Shown here: positions 1-6,112 of the stretch, one piece after another | Position numbering within the stretch: the first letter of the stretch is position 1 | Layout: each line of letters begins with the position of its first letter | Assembly: GCA_013298325.1 (NCBI GenBank) | Contig: JAAFHJ010000218.1 | Location: forward strand, 1-7,775 | DNA from: Myxococcales bacterium | Lineage (GTDB): Bacteria; Myxococcota_A; Polyangia; Polyangiales; Polyangiaceae | Length of the DNA stretch: 7,775 nt | Direction of reading: 5' to 3' | Position numbers and translations under genes: made by a program | The notes under the pieces: model-generated | The model's input: only the letters and a program-made list of their open reading frames with translations | Database searches by the model: none | Told to the model about the DNA's origin: nothing

Positions 1-1
1 G

Positions 2-79
2 CTCTCCTTCCAGCGAGCCGGCTTCGAGAATTACTACTTCGTCGACGGCTCCCAGACGATCCTCTACCAAGGGGATTGA
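2..79 (+). CDS. C-terminal end of an unidentified protein (partial)
   Basis: An open frame enters from the left edge and ends at TGA 77-79, giving 25 residues that finish in VDGSQTILYQGD. Nearly every third codon position is G or C, as in the clear genes of this window, so this is probably the true end of a gene rather than a chance frame. The fragment is rich in aromatic residues (FENYYF) and contains no motif that I can assign, so no function is given. The gene converges on the amidohydrolase gene, whose stop codon lies 26 bp further on the other strand. Confidence 0.6.
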   Translation, partial: LSFQRAGFENYYFVDGSQTILYQGD

Positions 80-103
80 GCTTGGCGCCCGAGGCTCGAT
101 TTA
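78..103. terminator. Possible weak hairpin between convergent genes
   Basis: Bases 78-85 (GAGCTTGG) pair with 89-97 (CCGAGGCTC) around a three-base CGC loop, with one G bulge and one G-T wobble. The hairpin begins at the stop codon of the leftmost gene and is followed by GATTTA, which is a poor T-tract. It lies in the 26-bp gap between two convergent genes, where a shared terminator would be expected. The weak tract makes this tentative. Confidence 0.22.
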
Positions 104-105
104 GC

Positions 106-1728
106 CTAGGGATTCGGACACGTAAAAAGGGGCGCCAACGGGGCGAAGTTCCACCCGTCTGCGGGAGTGAGTCCATCCGCATCTACGAGAGCTTTTTCAA
201 GATTATTCCGAATGGTCGCGAACGTCTGATCGAGCTTATCGTTGGTATCTTTGGTAGCAACGCACAAGAATTTCTCGGCACCGCATACGTCGATCCGTTC
301 GCACGGGGGAGCATTTGGCGCGGCCCCCTCAAAGGCACGATCGCCGTAAAGAGGCACGCCGCCGACGAAGACAAGACGCACGTCGCGCGGATGGGCGCCG
401 ACGATGGAATTGTAGGGGGCGTTCCGGTTCCCCGCGTAGACGGCGATATCGGCGAGCGAACCGGCGCGTAGGCGACCGATCTTCGGGTCGAGGGCGAGGA
501 CCTCCGCGCCGTGGCTCGTCGCCATTTCTACGAGGTCGCGGCTGGTGAGTCGCCCATTCCAGTGGGCGTCGCTCCATGCCTTTCCAAAGCGCATCTCGTC
601 CAAAAGATTGGTACTTCCGCCCATCGACCAATCGGGACCGAGCGCAATGGTAACTCCCGCATCGAGAGCGGCGGGAATGTCGGTGGTGGCGCCGTAGAGG
701 GAGACGTTCGACCGGGGCGACCACGTCAACTTCATCCGCGCCGCCGCCATCCGCGCGAACTCGGTGGCGGTGAAGGCGGTGCCGTGGGTGAGCGTCGTCT
801 GCGGCGCGTAGAGGCACTCCGGCGCGGTGGAGACGGTCCCCAAGCGCGCGAATTCGCTGCGCGAGCGGGCGTCCGTCCCTTCGCCACAATGGATCAGATA
901 GGCGTCTGTCGTGAGCGATTGAAAATTCGAACAGATTCCGTCAGCGGCACTCTTCGACGGGGGAAAGAGCGCACTCGTCTGAATGCGATCGGTCCCGAGT
1001 CCATTCTGGGAAACATCCACCGAACGGGCCAAAGAGCCAAAGCAGGCTGCGGAGTTGCCGGGGAGCCCAACGATGCTCGTCGTCCCGGCGATCAAGCCTT
1101 TGATTTCGCCGTACTTGTCGACCTCGCAACGGAGACTTCCGGCAGACGTCCCGTAGGGAGTTTGCGCGCACCACGCCGGCTTCCCCTGAGAATCATTCAC
1201 GAAGCATTGCTTTGCATCGAGCATCGCCTGGTAACGAGGCTCGTTGGGCCACTCATCGTGATTTGCGTAGCTCCGCGTCGGTGACCAATCGTCGTTGTCA
1301 AAAATATCAAACAAAATGTGATTGTGGGTATCGATCAACCCGGGGGCAATAACTCCGCCGGTACGAATCTGGGTTGCCCCGACTGCACCCGGCTGACTTC
1401 GACAGGCCCCCGGGCCACCGACGCAGGTAATAAGCGCCCCTTCAATAAGAAGTTCACCGTCCTCGATGAGGCCGTTCTGAGGCGCGGGCACGACCAAATC
1501 AGGCGTGACGAGCGTTCCAAACAGAAGGATCCGGTCTTTCGCGCCAGCTACAAAATCGGGCGGCGGCCCAGCGTCGCCGTCCGCGGTTGCAGCGTCGCCA
1601 GTCCCCCCGTCGCCCGCATCGGGTGCCTGCGCGTCCGACGGCACATCGGTGGGCGGCCCATCCTCACCGCCGCACGCCTCCGTGCCCAAGAGCGCGAGTG
1701 GGAGGGCGACAGTCCAGGCGAGGCGCAT
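106..1728 (-). CDS. Putative exported amidohydrolase (ATZ/TRZ/deaminase-like superfamily)
   Basis: A 540-residue metal-dependent hydrolase of the amidohydrolase superfamily. Metal and catalytic residues of the single-metal deaminase/chlorohydrolase branch are visible: HxH at H135/H137 in LIDTHNHI, HxxE at H280-E283, H315 in TLTHGT and D366 in LGPDWSMGGSTNLL. The flanking beta-sandwich is shown by LRAGSLADIAVY near 420-431. A hydrophobic N-terminus (residues 4-18) leads to Cys19 and then a DAG-rich linker to about residue 56, so it is probably exported and perhaps lipid-anchored, although TEAC is a poor lipobox. A roughly 70-residue C-terminal extension carries four cysteines (476, 482, 489, 537). 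I chose ATG 1728 because it starts the signal sequence; the frame stays open to 1914, but that part overlaps the upstream gene and looks non-coding. No clear ribosome binding site is seen. It is last in its operon, 46 bp after the hydrolase gene. The substrate cannot be told from sequence. Confidence 0.88.
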   Translation of the reverse strand: MRLAWTVALPLALLGTEACGGEDGPPTDVPSDAQAPDAGDGGTGDAATADGDAGPPPDFVAGAKDRILLFGTLVTPDLVVPAPQNGLIEDGELLIEGALITCVGGPGACRSQPGAVGATQIRTGGVIAPGLIDTHNHILFDIFDNDDWSPTRSYANHDEWPNEPRYQAMLDAKQCFVNDSQGKPAWCAQTPYGTSAGSLRCEVDKYGEIKGLIAGTTSIVGLPGNSAACFGSLARSVDVSQNGLGTDRIQTSALFPPSKSAADGICSNFQSLTTDAYLIHCGEGTDARSRSEFARLGTVSTAPECLYAPQTTLTHGTAFTATEFARMAAARMKLTWSPRSNVSLYGATTDIPAALDAGVTIALGPDWSMGGSTNLLDEMRFGKAWSDAHWNGRLTSRDLVEMATSHGAEVLALDPKIGRLRAGSLADIAVYAGNRNAPYNSIVGAHPRDVRLVFVGGVPLYGDRAFEGAAPNAPPCERIDVCGAEKFLCVATKDTNDKLDQTFATIRNNLEKALVDADGLTPADGWNFAPLAPLFTCPNP

Positions 1729-1774
1729 GGGAAACCGTAGCGGCAGTCGGCGCCGCCCACCATACGTTTCCAAT

Positions 1775-2848
1775 TCAGCGGAGCATCGCGCCCCAGGCAG
1801 ATGCGTTCTCCGGGCACGCGAGCGTCGCCCCGTGGGCGGCAGAACTGGCGCACACGGTCGCGTCCGCGCGGCGCGCGCCAGCGGGCATCCCAAGAGCGAG
1901 CCACGCGGCCGCATAAGAGGGGCAAATCGTGTCGCCGGGCGCGCCGAGCGCCTGGTAGTTCAGCGCGGGATCGGTCTTATAAACGGCTGATTTTGTAAGC
2001 CAACTTGCCGGCAAGTCGTTGCGCGTCGCGTCGCACGGGGACGAGAGCATTACGACACGATCGACCGCATGATCGCGGCCAATCAATGCGGCATGCCCGC
2101 CCCCTTGCGAGTGACCAGAGACAAGAATCTTGCTCCAGGCAATGCTTGATTCCGCGCCGACTCCCGGCGTCAAATACTCGGCCCACCCGCCGTTTGCGTC
2201 ACTTGCTGCCAAGATTCGAAGAGCCGCATACAGGCGCTCGTAGACCCCTTCGTCCGAGGCGATTCCCTGAAGGTCGGCGGGCGCACCACCCTGGAACTGC
2301 CCCCTGAGAATCGTCTCGCGAGCCGGCTCGAAGCACGAATCAGATCCGGCACAGAGCTGACCAATCGCCTTGTCGCTCCGGTAGCTCAATCCGAGGACGT
2401 GGAGCCCCGCGTCGCGACCAGAAACATAGAAGTTCTTATCAGGGCTCGTTACCGCGCCGCGGGGTGAGCCACCGCTCCCGTTCAAAAAGACAAGTAATTT
2501 TCCACGCGGATTGGCGGTAGGCCGGAGCGCGTACTGGTCTTCGCGCGCGCCAGAACCGCCCGACGGGAGCCCGGCTTCGGCGGGCGTGACCAGGTAGCAA
2601 ACGTCACCGACGACGGCGCCACGGCCAGAAGTCGCGCATTTTCGTAGGGAAATTGGGGCCGGCATCGGTTCGGAGCCGGCATCGGCGCTCGTTCCCGCGT
2701 CCAGCGCGGCATCGAAAAGTAGGCCCCCGTCGGAAGTGAGCCCCGCGTCGTCCAGCGTGCCGGTGACGCTTGAGCCGCAGGCGATCACCGAAATGAGGGT
2801 GCAGACACCGAAGGCCCCTAGACGCACTTCTCTAAGCATTGTTTTCAT
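1775..2848 (-). CDS. Alpha/beta-hydrolase lipoprotein (resembles the BPSS1187 family)
   Basis: A 357-residue predicted lipoprotein. The N-terminal signal has a good lipobox, VIAC, with the lipid Cys at 24, followed by an Asp/Ala/Gly linker to about residue 60. The catalytic domain has the nucleophile elbow GHSQGG (Ser247), a possible oxyanion loop FLNGSGGSP (121-129), a likely acid Asp306 in GAPGDTICP and a likely base His339 in SSAAHG. Several cysteines (71, 84, 166, 172, 272, 309, 333, 345) suggest disulfides and so an exported location. The layout recalls the BPSS1187-type hydrolases, an identification from memory and only moderately sure; esterase activity is inferred. ATG 2848 is preferred: GGAG sits seven bases upstream, and the ATG overlaps the upstream stop as ATGA. 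A second ATG at 2839 and a GTG at 2881 are possible but less likely. Confidence 0.87.
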   Translation of the reverse strand: MKTMLREVRLGAFGVCTLISVIACGSSVTGTLDDAGLTSDGGLLFDAALDAGTSADAGSEPMPAPISLRKCATSGRGAVVGDVCYLVTPAEAGLPSGGSGAREDQYALRPTANPRGKLLVFLNGSGGSPRGAVTSPDKNFYVSGRDAGLHVLGLSYRSDKAIGQLCAGSDSCFEPARETILRGQFQGGAPADLQGIASDEGVYERLYAALRILAASDANGGWAEYLTPGVGAESSIAWSKILVSGHSQGGGHAALIGRDHAVDRVVMLSSPCDATRNDLPASWLTKSAVYKTDPALNYQALGAPGDTICPSYAAAWLALGMPAGARRADATVCASSAAHGATLACPENASAWGAMLR

Positions 2849-3375
2849 TCGACGGCTCCGATCGTCATGGTCCCTCCACACAGGCAGAATGCGGAGAACA
2901 TCAGCGGCACGGCTCCGGCGGGCGCCGTCGGAAACCGAGTTTTTGCCATTACGGAAACCGGATCAAACGTTTCATCGGCCCCGCATTTGTCGCAGGGGAC
3001 GAAGCCCCACGAAACCCGTTCTCGCAGGTAAAGATCAGAGACTTGCAAGGGGTGCGGGACACCCGCCGCACGCACGAAAAGGAGCGGGGCCCCCTGTCGA
3101 ATCGTCGTGAGGCCGTGTGGGGTGTTCAGGAGTACCCCCTGGAAGATGGTACGAGAGAGGGTGCGCGTCTCCGCCCGTTTGAAAGGGGGACTCTGGGACG
3201 CTGTCGCGATCGGCGCGTTGAGCGTTCCCGCAATTCCGGTGACGCGAACCCAGCAGGCCTCTGGCGGGCGCTGGGAGCGCCTCGGCTCCCCGTCGTGAAC
3301 GACAACCTGGAGATCATCTGGAAATTCCGGGTGGAAGAGCCCGGCAAGCTCGCTCTGCTGGCGCCACGTAGTCAT
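2845..3375 (-). CDS. Uncharacterised cytoplasmic protein with C-terminal cysteine motifs
   Basis: A 176-residue protein with no signal peptide or membrane segment. I do not recognise a named family. Visible features are LQVVVHDGEPRR (22-33), a central stretch LLNTPHGL (82-89) followed by GAPLLFVRAAG (95-105), and two cysteine motifs near the end: CDKCGADE (C128, C131) and CLCGG (C164, C166). The spacing CxxC plus CxC would suit a zinc-binding ribbon, but this is inference. The ATG at 3375 lies 9 bp after the DUF4184 stop and lacks a clear Shine-Dalgarno, which fits translation by ribosomes finishing the previous gene. Its TGA overlaps the next ATG (ATGA, 2845-2848), so it is probably coupled to the lipoprotein hydrolase. 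The long open frame, coding-like composition and exact fit between two neighbours argue that it is real. Confidence 0.78.
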   Translation of the reverse strand: MTTWRQQSELAGLFHPEFPDDLQVVVHDGEPRRSQRPPEACWVRVTGIAGTLNAPIATASQSPPFKRAETRTLSRTIFQGVLLNTPHGLTTIRQGAPLLFVRAAGVPHPLQVSDLYLRERVSWGFVPCDKCGADETFDPVSVMAKTRFPTAPAGAVPLMFSAFCLCGGTMTIGAVE

Positions 3376-3384
3376 GGGGAAAGG

Positions 3385-4107
3385 CTACGTCGATCGCTGG
3401 CGAAAAGCGCCGCCAAACAGAATCGCGACGGCAAAGAAGGTCGTCGCCCCACGAAGAACCGGCGTTGCAAAACCGGAGCCCGGCGTCGGAATCGCCGCCA
3501 GCGCCCCCAGGAACACCGCCGCGCCAAGGACCGCCCAGCGCGCACGCCGGTCGGCAGGTGAGAGGGGACTAACATCCCCGAATTCGCCTATTTTTTCACG
3601 ACCAATCTTCGCAAAAAGCGCAAGGGCGATCGGCGCAAAAGCGATAGTAAAGACTACCTGAAGGAGCTGCGCAAGATCTCGGAAAGGCTCAGGAACATGG
3701 ATCCCGTAGACGCGCGGGAACCAACGCGGCCCAAGCGCATTTTCGTGGGTAAAGTGATCGACCATCACATGATTGAAAGAGCCAAATATCGCCGAGATAC
3801 TCGTATTAAAAATCGACGGACGCCGGCGGACAACCTGGGCGAATCCGCGGAAGTTCCGGAACGGGGAAAGCGGCGCATAGACTGGAAGAAACGCGTGGCG
3901 GAGCGCATAGGCGGCGGCGATTCCGAGCGGCAAATTCCAAAAGAAAAACATGGCGCCTTCGTGACTTGGGACGTTCACGTGGCGGGAGAACGCAAAGGCA
4001 AAGTCGGGCATCGCCGAGCCGGCGACGAGCGCAACCCCATCCATCCGTGGCCAGAGCCGCTTGAACGGCAGGACGGGGGCCTGGTGGGACAAAAACGTGA
4101 ACGGCAC
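3385..4107 (-). CDS. DUF4184 family integral membrane protein
   Basis: A 240-residue membrane protein that matches the DUF4184 pattern: N-terminus MPFTFLSHQAPVLP (1-14), ALVAGSAMPDFAF (26-38), and a polar His/Asp cluster NHVMVDHFTHEN (112-123). Membrane segments lie roughly at 50-72, 144-166, 191-208 and 219-235. The conserved His8, Asp35, His113, Asp117, His118 and His121 would suit a metal-binding or hydrolytic site at the membrane, but the family has no established function that I can name. The start is GTG 4107: it gives the family N-terminus and has AGAAGGG four bases upstream. It is the first gene of the minus-strand operon. It is divergent from the TMEM14 gene, and both starts have a closely similar AAGG-CGCC sequence just before the initiation codon. 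Confidence 0.88.
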   Translation of the reverse strand: MPFTFLSHQAPVLPFKRLWPRMDGVALVAGSAMPDFAFAFSRHVNVPSHEGAMFFFWNLPLGIAAAYALRHAFLPVYAPLSPFRNFRGFAQVVRRRPSIFNTSISAIFGSFNHVMVDHFTHENALGPRWFPRVYGIHVPEPFRDLAQLLQVVFTIAFAPIALALFAKIGREKIGEFGDVSPLSPADRRARWAVLGAAVFLGALAAIPTPGSGFATPVLRGATTFFAVAILFGGAFRQRST

Positions 4108-4200
4108 GGCGCCCTTCTACCCGGTTCCCGCGCGGCAACCAGAGGCAGACATCGACGAAATTGTCGCTTGGTATGCCTCCAAACGTGCTCCTAAGGCGCC
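4108..4200. promoter_or_regulatory. Divergent intergenic region between DUF4184 and TMEM14 genes
   Basis: These 93 bp must hold the start signals for both the minus-strand operon and the TMEM14 gene. I find no convincing -35/-10 pair on either strand. The ends are near mirror images: GGCGCCCTT (4108-4116) before the GTG on the minus strand and AAGGCGCC (4193-4200) before the ATG on the plus strand, both containing the ribosome-binding AAGG. A plus-strand frame is open through the region and stops at 4204; see the findings. Confidence 0.4.
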
Positions 4201-4524
4201 ATGATCGTCGTTCTTGCGCGCTCCTACCTTTTCCTCTTTGGCATCGCGACGGCGGCGGGCGGCGTCGTCGGCTACGTCAAGGCCAAGAGCAAGGCTTCGC
4301 TCATCGCGGGGACGGTCGCTGGCGGCCTCCTCCTCGGAGCCAGCGCTCTGCTCAGCAGCGGGAAGAGTGGCGCAATCCTTGGTTTCGTCGTCTCTGCAGC
4401 GCTCGCCGGGCGCTTCGGAAATGCGTTCGCAAAAACGAAAAAGCCGATGCCCGCCGGTGCGATGGCGGCCCTCGGCCTCGTCGGCGCGGCCCTGAGTGGC
4501 GCTGCGCTTTTTTTTAATGACTGA
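4201..4524 (+). CDS. TMEM14 / UPF0136 family small membrane protein
   Basis: A 107-residue protein made almost entirely of hydrophobic helices, at about 4-26, 33-52, 56-73 and 85-105. The family signature is clear: GGVVGYVKAKSKASLIAG (20-37) and GRFGNAFAKTKKPMPAG (70-86), the latter a basic loop before the last helix. Members in plastids (FAX proteins) export fatty acids, and human TMEM14C is linked to porphyrin transport; the role of bacterial members is not established. AAGG lies four bases before ATG 4201. The gene stands alone on its strand and its stop is only 2 bp from the stop of the convergent cyclophilin gene. The last codons (CTT TTT TTT AAT GAC TGA) contain the T-tract of a terminator-like hairpin, which is unusual. 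Confidence 0.9.
   Translation: MIVVLARSYLFLFGIATAAGGVVGYVKAKSKASLIAGTVAGGLLLGASALLSSGKSGAILGFVVSAALAGRFGNAFAKTKKPMPAGAMAALGLVGAALSGAALFFND
4484..4515 (+). terminator. Rho-independent terminator inside the TMEM14 3' end
   Basis: Bases 4484-4490 (GCGCGGC) pair with 4501-4507 (GCTGCGC) in a seven-pair stem with one G-T wobble and a ten-base loop. Eight consecutive Ts follow at once (4508-4515). This is a textbook intrinsic terminator for the plus strand. It lies wholly within the coding sequence, and the stop codon (4522-4524) comes 7 bases after the T-tract. On the minus strand the hairpin is not followed by Ts, so it would not stop the convergent operon. Confidence 0.55.
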
Positions 4525-4526
4525 GA

Positions 4527-5240
4527 TTAGTTACCGGTAACGCGGATCGACTTGATCGTCACCGGCTCGTCGGGACGATCGCCCGGTCCCGTCGCCACAC
4601 CGGCGATCTCGTGGATCGTCTGCTCGGGGCTGCACTCCCCGAAGATCGTGTAGCCGCCGTCGAGGTTCGTCGCCGGCGCGTCGGTGATGAAGAACTGGGA
4701 GCCGTTGGTGTCGGGCCCACGGTTCGCCATGCAGAGTTGGCCGGGGCGGTCGTGCTTGGCGCCCGGCCAGATTTCGTCGGGGACGACGTAGCCTGGCTCG
4801 CCAGAGCCGTTCCCGCGCACGGCGTCGCCCCCCTGAATCATGAAGCCCTTGATGATCCGGTGAAAGGGGGAACCATCGTAAGCGTTCTTCTTCACCCACA
4901 GCCCGGACTTGTCTTTAAAAGGACGAAGGCCATTCGCAAGGCCGACGAAATTTGCAACAGTTAGAGGCGCTTTGTCGTCATAGAGTTTGCACGTGAGCGA
5001 ACCTTTGTTCGTTTCAATCGTCGCAACGAGTGCGCCTTTCAGCGTTTGACGAACATCGGCCATCGTGAACTTCCCGCCCAACGGATCGGGACCTTTCACG
5101 CCCGGCGTCGCCGCGACGGTGCTCACCGGGGTTGCCGGCGACGGATCTTTGCTCGCCGGCTCGGGGACCGATTTCGAGCAGGCGGAAATCGCAACAGCGA
5201 TTGCGAAAAGGGCGGCGGCGCGCGCGGGGGTCGAGTTCAT
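4527..5240 (-). CDS. Lipoprotein cyclophilin-type peptidyl-prolyl cis-trans isomerase (copy A)
   Basis: A 237-residue lipoprotein that should catalyse proline cis-trans isomerisation in exported proteins. The signal ends in the lipobox ISAC (Cys21), followed by a Pro/Ser/Thr-rich tether to about residue 50. The cyclophilin domain runs from about 70 to the end, with the active-site block FHRIIKGFMIQGGD (126-139: catalytic Arg128, Phe133, Gln136), CMANRGPDTNGSQFFIT (170-186) and LDGGYTIFGE (193-202). The positions equal to Trp121 and His126 of human cyclophilin A appear to be Asn192 and Tyr197, so cyclosporin binding would probably be poor. ATG 5240 is chosen because it begins the signal peptide and has AAAGG six bases upstream; an ATG at 5261 would add seven unlikely residues. 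It is last in the operon, 41 bp after a paralogue. Its stop is 2 bp from the convergent TMEM14 stop. Confidence 0.93.
   Translation of the reverse strand: MNSTPARAAALFAIAVAISACSKSVPEPASKDPSPATPVSTVAATPGVKGPDPLGGKFTMADVRQTLKGALVATIETNKGSLTCKLYDDKAPLTVANFVGLANGLRPFKDKSGLWVKKNAYDGSPFHRIIKGFMIQGGDAVRGNGSGEPGYVVPDEIWPGAKHDRPGQLCMANRGPDTNGSQFFITDAPATNLDGGYTIFGECSPEQTIHEIAGVATGPGDRPDEPVTIKSIRVTGN
4530..4541. repeat. Perfect 12-bp palindrome at the end of cyclophilin copy A
   Basis: GTTACCGGTAAC is its own reverse complement and encodes the last four residues (VTGN) of the isomerase, immediately before its stop. The paralogue writes the same residues with different codons (GTG ACG GGG AAC), so the palindrome is not forced by the protein. 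It could be chance or a protein-binding or pausing site between the convergent genes. Confidence 0.35.
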
Positions 5241-5281
5241 GGCGGCCTTTCGTACCGCCAATCGCGCCCGCTGAGAATCGG

Positions 5282-6079
5282 TCAGTTCGCCGTGTTCCCC
5301 GTCACCCGGATCGCTGCGATGGTGATCGGGGCTTCCGGCCGGTCACGACCGCCGGTCGGTGCAGCGGCAAGCGCGTGAATGGCGTCGACGGGGCCGCATT
5401 CGCCAAAGATCGTGTAGCCGCCGTCGAGGTGAGGAACGGCGGCGTCGGTGATGAAGAATTGGGCGCCATTCGTGTCAGGGCCCCGATTGGCCATGCAGAG
5501 GAGCCCCGCCCGGTCGTGGGCGCCACCGGCCCAGATTTCATCAGGAATCACGTAGCCAGGCTCCCCACTCCCGTTCTTCCGCGTCACATCGCCCCCCTGA
5601 ATCATGAACCCGCGGATCACGCGGTGGAAGGGCGTCCCGTCGTAGGCGGCGCGCTTTACCCAGCGCCCGCTCTCTTCTTTGAAGGGGCGAAGTCCCTGAG
5701 CAAGTCCCACAAAATTAGCGACAGTGTTCGGCGCCTTTTCGTCGAACAGCCGGCACTGAATTTCCGATTGAACGGGCTCTTTGCCAGGCTCTTCGACGCG
5801 GATCGAGAGCGTCGCTGTGAGCGATCCTGGAAAGTACCTGCGTACCTCGTCCATGCCGAAGCGCCCACCCAATGGGTCGGTCCCGCCTTCCGCAACGACC
5901 TCCTCGCGGATCTCACCTACAGCAGCCTTAGAGGACTGATGTTCCTGACTTTTCTCCGGGGCCGCCACGTTCACCGTCGCCGGTGCGGCGGGCACCTCAA
6001 CAGGGACGACGGGCCGTGCCGCGGCACAGGAGACGAGCACAGTTCCAGCAAACGCGGCGGCGATCGAAACCGGCTTCAT
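5282..6079 (-). CDS. Lipoprotein cyclophilin-type peptidyl-prolyl cis-trans isomerase (copy B)
   Basis: A 265-residue paralogue of the gene just downstream. The signal peptide has the lipobox LVSC (Cys18), and the tether (19-66) is longer and richer in Val/Ala/Glu than in copy A. Both copies then carry the same short motif, here DPLGGRFGMDEVR (68-80), ahead of the catalytic domain. Active-site blocks are FHRVIRGFMIQGGD (151-164: Arg153, Phe158, Gln161), CMANRGPDTNGAQFFIT (195-211) and LDGGYTIFGE (218-227). Copy B has about seven extra residues in the first strands (RVEEPGKEPVQSE, near 94-106). The Trp121 and His126 equivalents look replaced (His217 and Tyr222). ATG 6079 begins the signal; AGGA lies ten bases upstream, a long spacing. 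It follows the 100-aa gene by 33 bp. The pair very likely arose by tandem duplication. Confidence 0.93.
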   Translation of the reverse strand: MKPVSIAAAFAGTVLVSCAAARPVVPVEVPAAPATVNVAAPEKSQEHQSSKAAVGEIREEVVAEGGTDPLGGRFGMDEVRRYFPGSLTATLSIRVEEPGKEPVQSEIQCRLFDEKAPNTVANFVGLAQGLRPFKEESGRWVKRAAYDGTPFHRVIRGFMIQGGDVTRKNGSGEPGYVIPDEIWAGGAHDRAGLLCMANRGPDTNGAQFFITDAAVPHLDGGYTIFGECGPVDAIHALAAAPTGGRDRPEAPITIAAIRVTGNTAN

Positions 6080-6112
6080 GTACGAAAAGTCCTGTCGTGG
6101 GCGGAAAGGCGT

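Noticed and set aside
511..1284. A 257-codon open frame on the plus strand
   Set aside because: It is antisense to the amidohydrolase gene, which carries all catalytic motifs. The translation is Arg/Gly-rich with no domain.
1729..1914. N-terminal extension of the amidohydrolase to a start at 1914
   Set aside because: It would overlap the hydrolase gene by about 140 bases, is Arg-rich, and would bury the signal peptide that starts at 1728.
2849..2881. GTG start at 2881 for the lipoprotein hydrolase
   Set aside because: It adds a charged leader before the signal peptide. ATG 2848 has a well-placed GGAG and an ATGA overlap with the preceding gene.
2839..3561. A 240-codon open frame on the plus strand
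   Set aside because: It spans the antisense of three minus-strand genes joined by tight coupling, and its composition is that of an antisense frame.
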